A stretch of DNA of 38,478 nt from Pseudomonadales bacterium. GTDB lineage: Bacteria; Pseudomonadota; Gammaproteobacteria; Pseudomonadales; JAHRWD01. The DNA lies in NCBI GenBank assembly GCA_016763075.1, contig JAESUM010000005.1, forward strand, positions 1-38,478, read 5' to 3'. Shown here one piece after another: positions 16,598-25,521 of this stretch. The notes below the pieces were generated by a model. The model had not been told where the DNA came from. It made no database searches and saw nothing but the letters and a program-made list of their open reading frames with translations. Position 1 is the stretch's first letter. Each line of letters opens with the position of its first letter. The translations under genes were made by a program, and so were the position numbers.

Positions 16598-17221
16598 TTA
16601 TTCCTTGTTCTGCAGTTCACGTTCACCGTGAACAACTTCTACCAATTTAAGGGATTCCTGCTCAAGCCCAACCACTAAGGTGTCAATTCGCCGCTGGAAA
16701 AACCGATGCGCCACCAAGGCCGGAATTGCAACGGTTAAACCCGCTGCAGTAGTGATCAGCGCCTCAGAGATTCCGCCTGCAAGCACGGAAGCATTACCGC
16801 TGCCATGCAACATAATGGCCGTGAATACTCTGATCATCCCAATGACTGTTCCTAGCAACCCTAATAGAGGCGTGATCGCAGCAATAGTACCCAGAAAATT
16901 CAGGTACTTTTCCATCTCGTGAACAACATGATTAGCTGCTTCTTCGATGCTTTCTTTCATCACGTCACGGCCGAATTTCGAGTTAGATAACCCAGCAGCC
17001 AAAATTTTACCCAATGGCGATGCCTGTTTGATTTCGGCGAGTTTTTTGCTGTTCAGCTGGTTGTTTTTAATCAACTCCCAAACTTGAACCAATAGGTTTC
17101 CTGGTAAAATACGTTCTGGTTTAAGTGCCCATAAACGCTCGAAAGATATCGCTAAGGCTACCACTGAGCAGAGCAGAATCGGCAGCATCATCCAGCCACC
17201 AGATAAAATTAATTCAAACAC
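16598..17221 (-). CDS. exbB: ExbB/TolQ-family proton channel protein
   Basis: 207 residues of the MotA/TolQ/ExbB family. Three transmembrane helices are visible at about 8-28, 110-132 and 150-172, with the large cytoplasmic loop between the first two. The conserved small-residue helix ITPLLGLLGTVIGMI is at about 115-129. It is the pentameric channel partner of ExbD, using the proton gradient to drive an envelope process. The start is GTG at 17221 with a GGAGAA ribosome site. It lies 100 bp after comEC and is linked to exbD. Confidence 0.93.
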   Translation of the reverse strand: MFELILSGGWMMLPILLCSVVALAISFERLWALKPERILPGNLLVQVWELIKNNQLNSKKLAEIKQASPLGKILAAGLSNSKFGRDVMKESIEEAANHVVHEMEKYLNFLGTIAAITPLLGLLGTVIGMIRVFTAIMLHGSGNASVLAGGISEALITTAAGLTVAIPALVAHRFFQRRIDTLVVGLEQESLKLVEVVHGERELQNKE

Positions 17222-17321
17222 CTTCTCTCCAATTTATTCTTGTTAAATTTCTAGTGTGCAAGCCCGCTCGGCACAATAATAACTGCCAGTACGCCCAACC
17301 TGCATGACCCATCAATTAGAA

Positions 17322-19844
17322 TTAATCAACGTGCCAGTATTTGCGGTTTTCTTGTCTAAAAAATAGCCGACCAGTTGATTGAAGCGCCTTCTCTTCATCA
17401 ACATTAGCCTTAAAATAATAGACTATTGCGCCCTCAACTGCGGTATTTATTATCTCTACGTTCATAGCGCGGTATCGCTCAACCACCGCCGCATTAGGGT
17501 GATGAAAGCGGTTTTTATACCCGCTTGAAAACACCACTTGCTGGGGTGATACCTTTCCAATAAATTTCTGACTTGATGAGGTACGGCTTCCATGGTGCGG
17601 CGCAATTAAAACATCCGCTTTAAGTGCATCGCCATAGATCTTAATCAGTGCTTTTTCTGCTCGGGCTTCGATATCCCCAGTCAATAATATTCGCACAGTC
17701 CCATTGTCGACCATCAACACGCATGAGTGGTTATTCTCACGCAGAGCCTGGCCGTCAAACGGATAGAGTATATCAAATCGAACGCCATCCCATTGCCAAC
17801 TCATGCCAGCGCGGCAAAGTGCGTTTTCTTCAGGTAGATCATTGAGCAATGACTGGACTTTTTTATTGGTGGAACCAAGCAATACCTGTGCAATCGGCAG
17901 ATGGTTCAGTATCGCTTCAGCGCCGCCAACATGGTCAATATCACCATGACTTAGAATTAAGGTATCTATTGAAGAAACGGCCGTTTTACGCAAGAAAGGA
18001 ATAATCACAGCACTACCTGCGTCAAAGTCTGCGCTAAACCTAGGGCCGGTATCGTACAACAATTGATGATTCGCGGTACGCAGACTTACCGACAACCCCT
18101 GCCCAACATCAAGAATAGTTAACTGCACCTCGTTTTCAGATAGCTTAGGTGAAGCGGGCAAGAGCAGCGGTAACAGACACAACACACCCAGCCAGCGCGC
18201 TGGAAATGCTTTGGGCGCTAACAGCAAAACAATACCCAACAGTGCAATCAGCATATTCCAAAATGAAATCCCGCCCGGGTACCAATTGACCTTAAATTCA
18301 GATTCAAGCCATTCTAAATAAAGCCACAGCCATTCGAATAAGCCATTTGCCATGGTTAACAATAGTGTTGCTGGAATTTCAAAAAATGGCGCCATCATTG
18401 CTCCAGCCAAACAAAGCGGAACAATCAACAAACTCACAACGGGCACCGCTATCAAATTTGCAAAGGGGGAAACAACGGACACATTCAATAACAACAAACT
18501 CAGTACTGGCAGCAACGCTATAAATACCGTCCACTGGGCCATTCCCCATTTCATCCATAACGTTGATATGCCGCTAGGGGTTGCTGAGCGCCTGTTTGCA
18601 AAAACATAGAGTAATGCACCAACTGCGCTAAATGAGAGCCAAAACCCGATAGAAATCACAGAAAGCGGATCTAATAGCAGTACTACGGCCAAGGCCAATA
18701 ATATCGAGCGGCTTGGACGTAGGTTTCGCCCAGATAGTTGCGCAATCATCACCACACAAACCATCACTAACGCTCGTTGGGTTGAGAGCGAAAACCCAGC
18801 AATCAATGTGTAACATGCAGCTGCAGCCATGGCCGCCCAGCATTGAATAAACAAGGGATCTGAAAGCCGCAACCAACTTGGAATGGGCACCCCTACTCTA
18901 AAAGGCAACCTTAGCCATCCCAACAAAAACCCTGTTAATCGATAGGCCATCACTGCAATCAGACCAATATGTAGACCAGAGATCACCATTAAATGATTGG
19001 TGCCTGTTTTTAACAACGTATCCCATTGAGCAGAGCTTAACTTCGATCGATCGCCATTAACCAATGCTAAAATGGGGCCTTTATATGCAAGATCCCCGAT
19101 TAAACTATTGACCCCGGATGAAATCTTAGACCTCAGCGCAGGTATAAATTGAAAGGGATCACTTTCTTTTAACCGTTTGTTTTCACGTGATTTTTTAACG
19201 TACCCCGTTGCCCCAATGCGCTGCGAAAACAACCAGCCTTCGTAATCAAAACCAGCAGGGTTAGAAAACCCGCGCGGTCTTTTAAGGCGTACTTTCCACT
19301 GCCATACTTCGCCGGCTTCAACCTGCTTTCCGGCGTACCAACTAATGCGCATTTTGCGCGGCACCGCCCATGTATCATGTTTCTTTTGTGAGATTAGCGC
19401 ACCATCTACTAACTCAAGAGATTTAACCGAAACTTCAAAGCGTTGATAAACCGAGTTTTTATGAAGCTCTCTGCGAAGTGGAATGTTTGAAACCGTACCG
19501 GTTACCCACAAATCTTTACCTTCGAATTGATTTGCCAACTGGTGTTCCAAGCCTATCCAACCATGAAGCAGCCCCCAAAAAAGCCCCACTAAAAAAGTTG
19601 CTGGCACCAAAAAACGTTTATAATAAAAAACTACTATCAGTAAGAGTACTACCCACGAGGTAATGCGCCGTTCCGGAAGTGTGGGAAGAATTGCCACTAC
19701 TGCAATGCCGCAAATCAAAGCAAGGATAATCGCCATGCGTTGGTTTGTGTTCCGATGAACCGTTTTTACGATATTTATTGCCACATCGGACTTTACTTTA
19801 AATTGCCTATGAAGCACCTCAAAGATGCCGCGTAAGTTTTTCAA
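17322..19844 (-). CDS. comEC: ComEC/Rec2 DNA-uptake channel protein
   Basis: Up to 840 residues. Order: N-terminal hydrophobic helices (about 37-98), an OB-like soluble segment (100-225), the polytopic competence core with GTNHLMVISGLHIGLI (281-296) and further helices to about 560, then a C-terminal metallo-beta-lactamase domain with HGDIDH (633-638), TGD (722-724) and PHHGS (749-753). It is the inner-membrane channel for single-stranded DNA in transformation, and the C-terminal domain is a possible nuclease. The longest frame starts with TTG at 19844 and overlaps the divergent DUF2062 gene by 20 bp. An ATG at 19736 (residue 37) just before the first helix fits relatives better; neither has a strong ribosome site. 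No other competence gene is in the window. Confidence 0.93.
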   Translation of the reverse strand: MKNLRGIFEVLHRQFKVKSDVAINIVKTVHRNTNQRMAIILALICGIAVVAILPTLPERRITSWVVLLLIVVFYYKRFLVPATFLVGLFWGLLHGWIGLEHQLANQFEGKDLWVTGTVSNIPLRRELHKNSVYQRFEVSVKSLELVDGALISQKKHDTWAVPRKMRISWYAGKQVEAGEVWQWKVRLKRPRGFSNPAGFDYEGWLFSQRIGATGYVKKSRENKRLKESDPFQFIPALRSKISSGVNSLIGDLAYKGPILALVNGDRSKLSSAQWDTLLKTGTNHLMVISGLHIGLIAVMAYRLTGFLLGWLRLPFRVGVPIPSWLRLSDPLFIQCWAAMAAAACYTLIAGFSLSTQRALVMVCVVMIAQLSGRNLRPSRSILLALAVVLLLDPLSVISIGFWLSFSAVGALLYVFANRRSATPSGISTLWMKWGMAQWTVFIALLPVLSLLLLNVSVVSPFANLIAVPVVSLLIVPLCLAGAMMAPFFEIPATLLLTMANGLFEWLWLYLEWLESEFKVNWYPGGISFWNMLIALLGIVLLLAPKAFPARWLGVLCLLPLLLPASPKLSENEVQLTILDVGQGLSVSLRTANHQLLYDTGPRFSADFDAGSAVIIPFLRKTAVSSIDTLILSHGDIDHVGGAEAILNHLPIAQVLLGSTNKKVQSLLNDLPEENALCRAGMSWQWDGVRFDILYPFDGQALRENNHSCVLMVDNGTVRILLTGDIEARAEKALIKIYGDALKADVLIAPHHGSRTSSSQKFIGKVSPQQVVFSSGYKNRFHHPNAAVVERYRAMNVEIINTAVEGAIVYYFKANVDEEKALQSTGRLFFRQENRKYWHVD

Positions 19845-20352
19845 GCGTCACCTACCAGACCCAGAAAAGGTTAAGCAGTACGCCTCTTTGCGTTTTTTGG
19901 GGGATGTACTGCACCAGCCTAATCTTTGGCATTTAAACCGAAGATCGGTATCGCGGGCAGCGTTTGTTGGTGTGTTTTGTGCCTTCATTCCTTTTCCGTC
20001 ACAAATGTTGATTGCAGCTTTTATGTCTCTTTGGCTGAGAAGCAACCTGGCGCTATCCGTTGGCCTGGTTTGGATCACTAACCCACTGACGATTCCGCCA
20101 ATATTTTATTCTACGTATAAATTGGGATGTTTAATGCTCGGTGTCCCTGCTTCTGATTTCACCATCGAGCTATCGTGGCAATGGCTAACCCAAAGCATGA
20201 AGCTGTTTATAGCACCGCTGCTGGTGGGCTCGTTTACCGCAGGGCTTGCTCTGGCTAGTATCAGCTATGTATCCATCATCGTGTTGTGGCGTCAAAATGT
20301 GATCAAACGCTGGCGCGAACGCAAATTACTTCGCAGTAAACGAAAGCCCTAA
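19825..20352 (+). CDS. DUF2062 membrane protein
   Basis: 175 residues, small inner-membrane protein of the DUF2062 family. A basic N-terminal stretch precedes a hydrophobic region with helices at about 48-68, 72-98 and 118-150. The family hallmark is visible as WITNPLTIPP (83-92). The C-terminal tail is strongly basic. Function is unknown; it is often found next to comEC and lolCD, as here. It is divergent from comEC and convergent with lolD. ATG at 19825; no clear Shine-Dalgarno. Confidence 0.88.
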   Translation: MPRKFFKRHLPDPEKVKQYASLRFLGDVLHQPNLWHLNRRSVSRAAFVGVFCAFIPFPSQMLIAAFMSLWLRSNLALSVGLVWITNPLTIPPIFYSTYKLGCLMLGVPASDFTIELSWQWLTQSMKLFIAPLLVGSFTAGLALASISYVSIIVLWRQNVIKRWRERKLLRSKRKP

Positions 20353-20413
20353 CTCCTCCTACCCCAAATGTACCTCTAAGCCATTACGCTACCCCGTGTT
20401 TATTTGGGCTGCT

Positions 20414-21115
20414 TTATATAATCTGATCCAATCTACCTTCATCAAGCTTGAAACGACGATCCATAGTTTGCGCAAATGCTACATCATGGGTAATCACCAC
20501 AAAACAACAGCGGGTTGAGCTATTAAGCTCAACCATTAATTGGGCGATGTCTTTTGCGGTTTTACTGTCTAAGTTTCCGGTGGGTTCGTCCATCAATACT
20601 AACTCGGGGCTCATCACCAATGCTCGGGCAATGGCTACGCGTTGACGTTCACCACCAGAAAGTTCCGATGGCCTATGCGCTGCGCGCTGCGCTATGCCTA
20701 CCTGCTCTAATAACTTATTGGCACGCTCTTGCGCTTGCTTAGCTGAAAACCCGCCAATCAACATGGGAAGCGCAATATTTTCTACCGCCGAAAATTCCGG
20801 CAACAAATGATGGAACTGATACACGAATCCTATTGAGCTATTTCTAAAGCCTGCCATCTGTTTATGGCTCAGCGCATGAATGTTAGTACCGCTGATTTCG
20901 ACGGTTCCACCGGTAGGGGTATCAAGCCCGCCTAGCATGTTCAAAAAGGTGGTTTTACCTGAACCAGAGCTACCGATAATCGCAACGCGCTCACCACGAT
21001 GAGCCGTAAAATTAATGCCATCGAGTACTTTTAGTTCCTGTGGGCCTTGTTGGTAATAGCGTTTTATATTGCTACAACTTAGAACAACATCTGTCTTCAA
21101 TACGTCGTTACTCAT
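20414..21115 (-). CDS. lolD: LolD, ATPase of lipoprotein-releasing transporter
   Basis: 233-residue ABC ATPase of the MacB/LolD group. Walker A GSSGSGKTT (48-56), Q-loop near Y99-Q100, signature LSGGE (152-156), Walker B LVLMDEPTGNLD (172-183) and a His at the switch (ITHD). It powers extraction of outer-membrane-destined lipoproteins from the inner membrane to LolA, which is encoded at 36966-37664. Its ATG at 21115 overlaps the lolC end by 8 bp, so the two are coupled. Confidence 0.96.
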   Translation of the reverse strand: MSNDVLKTDVVLSCSNIKRYYQQGPQELKVLDGINFTAHRGERVAIIGSSGSGKTTFLNMLGGLDTPTGGTVEISGTNIHALSHKQMAGFRNSSIGFVYQFHHLLPEFSAVENIALPMLIGGFSAKQAQERANKLLEQVGIAQRAAHRPSELSGGERQRVAIARALVMSPELVLMDEPTGNLDSKTAKDIAQLMVELNSSTRCCFVVITHDVAFAQTMDRRFKLDEGRLDQII

Positions 21116-22352
21116 AGCGCAGCACCTCAGCAGGGTCTGTTCTAGAGGCGCTGTATGCAGGGTATAACGTAGCGATAAAGCTCATCACAAATGCGCTACC
21201 CGTCACCAGTAGCACATCGGACGTATGAAGATCCGACGGTAAATAGCTTATAAAATACACCTCGGCATTTAAAAACTGAATACCGAAAAACTGCTCAATG
21301 GCTTGAACAACATCAGACACTACTAAAGACGCTCCAATCCCCATTAATGCGCCGAGCGAGCAACCAAGAAAGCCAATGGTGCTGCCAAGAATGATGAAGA
21401 TTTTCATAATGGTGTCTTGGTCAGCGCCCAAGGTTTTTAGCACCGCGATATCGGCTTGTTTATCGACCACTAACATCACTAAAGACGAAACAATATTGAA
21501 TACCGCAACCGCAACAATAATCAGCATCAGCAGCCCAAGCATGCGTTTTTCTAGTTGAATGGCTTGAAATAGATTCCCCTGGGTACGCGTCCAGTCAATT
21601 GAGTAGTAACCACCGGGTAATTGCGCTGCCAAGGCATGGCTCGTTCGCGGTGCTTCAAACAGGTCTACAAATTTCAACCTTATGCCTTCTACTTGGCCTT
21701 TAATGCCAAACACACGTCCAGCGTCTTCAATATGAATGGCGGTTACCGAGGCGTCTAATTCTGCGCCTACGCTAAAAATACCAACCACTGTAAAGCGTTT
21801 CATTCGTGGAAACACACCGCCTAACGACACAGATGCTTCCGGCAGTAATAATGTTATTTTATCGCCCATTCGAGCGCCTAAACTGCGTGCGACCAAATCG
21901 CCTAACACAATGCCGAATTCGCCAGATTTCAAGGCATCAATCGACCCCGCCACCATGTGCTGATCGACAATAGAAACCTTCGCTTCTGCTGCTGGCAATA
22001 TCCCGTTTACCATTACGCCGCGAACAGAGCCTTGGAAACTTAGCATGCCCTGGCCACTGGTATACGGCGCGCTTGCAATAACATCTGGAGATTTCTCAAG
22101 CTCTTGCGCCAAGGGCTGCCAATGTGTAATTGGGCCATCGTAGGACTTAATAATTGAATGCGGCACCATACCGAGAATACGCTCACGTAATTCTTGGTGG
22201 AAACCATTGAGTACCGATAACACCAGTATCATCACCATGACACCCAGCGTCAGACCGGTAATAGAGGTAAGGGAAATAAACGATATAAAGTGATTTCGAC
22301 GATTGGCTCGCAAATATCTCAAACCGATATAAACCGAAACGGGCTTGTACAT
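21108..22352 (-). CDS. lolC: LolC/LolE-family lipoprotein-releasing permease
   Basis: 414 residues. Topology: first transmembrane helix at about 23-48, a periplasmic MacB-type core (50-265), then three helices at about 270-300, 315-350 and 375-400 in the FtsX-like C-terminal domain. This is the LolC/E/F permease pattern. Only one permease gene is next to lolD; E. coli and P. aeruginosa have separate lolC and lolE. Either the partner is elsewhere or this is a single LolF-type permease used as a homodimer. The ATG at 22352 is 99 bp from the divergent PilZ gene, so both promoters lie in that short gap. Confidence 0.93.
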   Translation of the reverse strand: MYKPVSVYIGLRYLRANRRNHFISFISLTSITGLTLGVMVMILVLSVLNGFHQELRERILGMVPHSIIKSYDGPITHWQPLAQELEKSPDVIASAPYTSGQGMLSFQGSVRGVMVNGILPAAEAKVSIVDQHMVAGSIDALKSGEFGIVLGDLVARSLGARMGDKITLLLPEASVSLGGVFPRMKRFTVVGIFSVGAELDASVTAIHIEDAGRVFGIKGQVEGIRLKFVDLFEAPRTSHALAAQLPGGYYSIDWTRTQGNLFQAIQLEKRMLGLLMLIIVAVAVFNIVSSLVMLVVDKQADIAVLKTLGADQDTIMKIFIILGSTIGFLGCSLGALMGIGASLVVSDVVQAIEQFFGIQFLNAEVYFISYLPSDLHTSDVLLVTGSAFVMSFIATLYPAYSASRTDPAEVLRYE

Positions 22353-22451
22353 AGTGCTTAAAACTACCGATGAGGAATGTGGGTGTGAATGAAGGCGGGT
22401 ACACTATATCCGCAGGCTTGGCCAAAATCCATGCTAAACTTTTAGGATAAA

Positions 22452-23129
22452 ATGAGCGGCTTGAAGATCTTTAGCGCCCATTCATTTGAATCGATTGACT
22501 ACTGCCGAACTATGACTGAAAAAGAAAACAACCTGCATCCATCCGACAATAATCGCGAACGGCGAAAATTTTATCGCGTCAACGATGCTATAGGCCTCGA
22601 ATATAAGTTGATTGACCAGGCACCTAAGCCCGGAGCAGACGCAGACTCCCCGTTCTCGGTATCTGGGCGCTTTCGGTTGCTCAATGAACTGAACAGGATC
22701 GAACAAGAAAGCTCTATATTACTCAGGCATGTATCGGATGAAGACCGAAACCTTGCCCGTTACCTCAGCTCTCAGAATAAGAAGATCGATATCATCGCTC
22801 GTTTAATTGTATCGGATGAAGTCTCCACCGTGCCTTACACGGTTCGAAATGTAAGCTTAAGTGAGGGCGGTTGTTCATTCATTAACGAAGAACCACTCGA
22901 ACCGAACCAATACATCGCATTGAAACTGTTTTTCTTTTCATCTTATCTTGGGATGGTGTTGTACGGTCAAGTTGTCGATAACCACCCTTTAGAAGACGAG
23001 ACCGATAAAGACGCTGGCATTTACCAAACAAACGTTGAATTCGTAGATTTAAGCGGCTCAGACCGGCAAACCCTCGCTCGGTACATTATTCGCCGGCAAG
23101 CCGAGCAAAGGCGAAGTGAGGACGACTGA
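22452..23129 (+). CDS. PilZ-domain protein (c-di-GMP receptor candidate)
   Basis: 225 residues, soluble. The arginine motif RRKFYR (R38 and R42) starts the domain. About 90 residues later comes VRNVSLSEGGCSF (131-143), the second PilZ motif. In strict alignment the first position of D/N-x-S-x-x-G is Ser135 instead of Asp/Asn. A helical insert (about 70-118) separates the two motifs, unlike the compact stand-alone PilZ. A likely relative is PA2989 of P. aeruginosa, which also lies beside lol genes. The ATG at 22452 has a TTTAGGA site 4 nt upstream; an ATG at 22512 is an alternative without one. It may respond to c-di-GMP, but the changed motif makes this uncertain. Confidence 0.84.
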   Translation: MSGLKIFSAHSFESIDYCRTMTEKENNLHPSDNNRERRKFYRVNDAIGLEYKLIDQAPKPGADADSPFSVSGRFRLLNELNRIEQESSILLRHVSDEDRNLARYLSSQNKKIDIIARLIVSDEVSTVPYTVRNVSLSEGGCSFINEEPLEPNQYIALKLFFFSSYLGMVLYGQVVDNHPLEDETDKDAGIYQTNVEFVDLSGSDRQTLARYIIRRQAEQRRSEDD

Positions 23130-23458
23130 TACAAGCACATAGTTTTAGAGGGTGTCTCAGTTACTGCAGTGCCACGTCGATATTTACGCACTAACGTACT
23201 ACAGCTTAGCCACCACACGTTGCTCGTAATACTCGTCCATATACCATTCCATATATTTGCCCTCGATAGCTTACCTTCAGCTCCCATAAGCCTGATCACC
23301 ACCTCTTTCAGAATACCCCGTCATGTATAAATCATTAGAATTCCTTCTCCAGTCATATTTTGACGCCAAAGCGACGTGATATAATCAGCCAATAAACCCT
23401 ATAAGGTTGCGCGCTAGCGTTAACCCCCCAACATTATTTTTTGGCTGCCGTTCTCGGA
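23130..23458 (+). promoter_or_regulatory. 329-bp gene-free gap with promoter candidate for the glycan operon
   Basis: No gene is supported here. A perfect -10 box TATAAT lies at 23380-23385. TTGACG at 23360-23365 looks like a -35 box but the spacer is only 14 bp; an overlapping TTTTGA at 23358-23363 gives 16 bp. Transcription from about 23392 would leave a leader of roughly 67 nt before the ELM1-like ATG. The remaining 200 bp show nothing I recognise. Confidence 0.4.
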
Positions 23459-24406
23459 ATGACTCAACCCCTCATAATTTGGTACATCACCGATAACAAG
23501 CCTGGGCATTTAAATCAGCTAAAAGGTTTATCTAATCGGCTTGCTGATCAAGCCAAAGCACTGAATATAAACGTTGAAGAACGCTGGCTAAGCTTTCTAG
23601 ATTCAGAATTAAACTGGCCAGCTCTTGTTTGGCGAAATGAAGTCAGCACGCCGAAAAGTGCACCCACAATGGTTGTCGCCGCCGGCCACAAAACACATTT
23701 AAAAACCCTCGCGCTGGCACGAAAGCACCGCGCATACAGCGTTGTGTTAATGCAGCCGTCTGTTCCTACCCGCCTGTTCAATGCCGCTATTATTCCAATT
23801 CACGACAACCCCAAACCCAGCGTTAATACGCTGACAACCATTGGAGTTCTGAATAAAATATCTCCTGCCGATGCCTCGGAACATGCGTTGGAACCAAAAC
23901 CAGGGGTTATGTTAATTGGAGGCCAGTCAAAGCATTTCATTTGGAACGACGACGAAATTATTTCGCAAGTAATCGAAGTCCTGCAGCAAGATTCGTGCAA
24001 ACACTGGACGCTGAGTAACTCCCGGCGCACACCAAAAAAATTCATGCAAAAGCTTGCGGCACAAGCGCCACAAAATCTCACTCTAATTGAGCATCAAAAA
24101 ACAGATGCTACATGGTTACCGCTGCAAATTCAGTCTGCTTCGAATATTTGGGTAACGCCAGACAGTGTATCTATGGTGTACGAGGCCATGACCTCTGGAG
24201 TACCCACCGGAGTTTTTAATCTTAAAAACCATAAAACCAACCGTATCAATTCAGGCATTTTGGAATTAATTAACAACAACATGGTCACCCCTTTCGCTCA
24301 GTGGAAAAAACAACTTCAACTCACTGAGCCCACAGAACAATTATGGGAAGCCGATCGCGCAGCACGCTGGTTATTAGGGCGCATTCAGCAAGAGGCATTA
24401 CCGTGA
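23459..24406 (+). CDS. ELM1-family protein 1 (putative GT-B fold glycosyltransferase)
   Basis: 315 residues, of the bacterial 'mitochondrial fission ELM1' (DUF1022) family. Signatures seen here and in the paralogue at 26401: ITDNKPGH (10-17), VMLIGGQSKHF (150-160), NSRR (187-190) and TPDSVSMVYEA (233-243). The layout of two Rossmann-like halves, a glycine-rich LIGG turn and a C-terminal D-S-x-x-M-x-x-EA segment resembles GT-B enzymes such as MurG, so a sugar-transfer role in envelope glycan synthesis is inferred. No transmembrane segment is seen. I start at the ATG at 23459; the frame can extend to a TTG at 23441. The stop overlaps the next GTG start by 4 bp, marking an operon. Confidence 0.82.
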   Translation: MTQPLIIWYITDNKPGHLNQLKGLSNRLADQAKALNINVEERWLSFLDSELNWPALVWRNEVSTPKSAPTMVVAAGHKTHLKTLALARKHRAYSVVLMQPSVPTRLFNAAIIPIHDNPKPSVNTLTTIGVLNKISPADASEHALEPKPGVMLIGGQSKHFIWNDDEIISQVIEVLQQDSCKHWTLSNSRRTPKKFMQKLAAQAPQNLTLIEHQKTDATWLPLQIQSASNIWVTPDSVSMVYEAMTSGVPTGVFNLKNHKTNRINSGILELINNNMVTPFAQWKKQLQLTEPTEQLWEADRAARWLLGRIQQEALP

Positions 24407-25521
24407 AGATACTGCAAGTATTACCCGGCCTTGAAAGCGGTGGTGTCGAAAAAGGAACACTAGAAATTGCCAGTGCGGCAGTATCCGCAGGTTATCAATC
24501 CTTTGTATTGTCAGCGGGCGGCCGTATGGTTCAACCGTTAGAGCAACAAGGTTCAACCCATATCTGTTGGGATATCGGAAAGAAATCACTGCTTACTCTA
24601 TTCGAAGTACGAAAAATCAGAAAATGGTTACAGGCTGAAAAATTTGACGTTGTGCATGTACGCTCTCGAATGCCCGCATGGATAATATGGATGGCATGGA
24701 ACAAAATGGACCCGCAAACCAGACCCAAATTAATCAGCACAGTGCATGGTATGCATTCAGTCAGTAAGTACAGCGCCATCATGACCTGCGGCGAACAGGT
24801 CATCGCGGTATCCGAATCCATTGAGCAATATATTTTGGATAACTATCCAAACTGCTCTGCAGACAAAATTAATCTGATTTATCGCGGCATTGAAGCAGAG
24901 AAGTTTCCTGCAGAATATCAAGCAAGCGCTACATGGATAAATGGCTGGTATGCGCAATTCCCTCAGACTAAAAACAAATTAGTACTGACTCTACCGGGGC
25001 GCTTAACTCGATTAAAAGGGCATTTGGCGTTTTTGGAAATGTTTGCTGAACTACAACAACAAAATACCGAAGTTATCGCGTTAATCGTCGGTGATGAAGA
25101 CCCCAAAAGAGTACAGTACGCAAAAGAGCTGCGCGAACGAGTCGAACATTTAGCTTTATCCGAACAGGTTATTTTTACTGGCCACCGCTCAGATATGCGT
25201 GAAATTTATTCTATATCCAATATTGTATTTTCTCTCTCCAGCAAACCAGAATCATTTGGTAGAACCGTACTTGAGGCACTCAGTATGGGCACACCAGTCG
25301 TTGGTTATGACCATGGAGGGGTTAGTGAAATATTACGAATGCTATTCCCCGAAGGTGCCGTAGCCGTAAATAACAAAAATAAGTTATTGGAAATAACCGC
25401 ACGTATTTTGAAAAAAGAGCATGATAAAATCATACCCAATGACTCTTTTCTTCTTTCAAACATGCAAACTCAAACGCTGGCTCTGTACCGTAAAGTAACG
25501 CAATTAAAAGGTGCGGCATGA
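24403..25521 (+). CDS. GT4-family glycosyltransferase
   Basis: 372 residues, GT-B fold. The N-terminal half carries the acceptor-side loop LPGLESGGVEKG (7-18) and HGMHS (115-119). The C-terminal half has LPGRLTRLKGH (197-207) and the GT4 donor-site motif PESFGRTVLEA, with E283 and E291 spaced as in the E-x7-E motif. It should transfer a sugar from a nucleotide sugar to a lipid-linked or LPS core acceptor at the inner membrane face. The start is GTG at 24403, overlapping the previous stop (GTGA), with AGAGG 7 nt upstream. The gene also overlaps the next by 4 bp (ATGA). Confidence 0.92.
   Translation: MKILQVLPGLESGGVEKGTLEIASAAVSAGYQSFVLSAGGRMVQPLEQQGSTHICWDIGKKSLLTLFEVRKIRKWLQAEKFDVVHVRSRMPAWIIWMAWNKMDPQTRPKLISTVHGMHSVSKYSAIMTCGEQVIAVSESIEQYILDNYPNCSADKINLIYRGIEAEKFPAEYQASATWINGWYAQFPQTKNKLVLTLPGRLTRLKGHLAFLEMFAELQQQNTEVIALIVGDEDPKRVQYAKELRERVEHLALSEQVIFTGHRSDMREIYSISNIVFSLSSKPESFGRTVLEALSMGTPVVGYDHGGVSEILRMLFPEGAVAVNNKNKLLEITARILKKEHDKIIPNDSFLLSNMQTQTLALYRKVTQLKGAA

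Noticed and set aside
18352-18609. Plus-strand open frame of 85 codons inside comEC
   Set aside because: It lies fully opposite a well-supported comEC membrane domain; low-complexity Asn/Thr/Lys composition is what a hydrophobic antisense strand gives.
20363-20408. Inverted repeat CCCAAAT/ATTTGGG as terminator between DUF2062 and lolD
   Set aside because: The spacer is 32 nt, with no T run, so hairpin formation as a terminator is doubtful.
23360-23385. Full sigma-70 promoter TTGACG/TATAAT
   Set aside because: The -10 is perfect but the spacer to TTGACG is 14 bp, too short for a normal promoter, so it is only kept as a low-confidence candidate.
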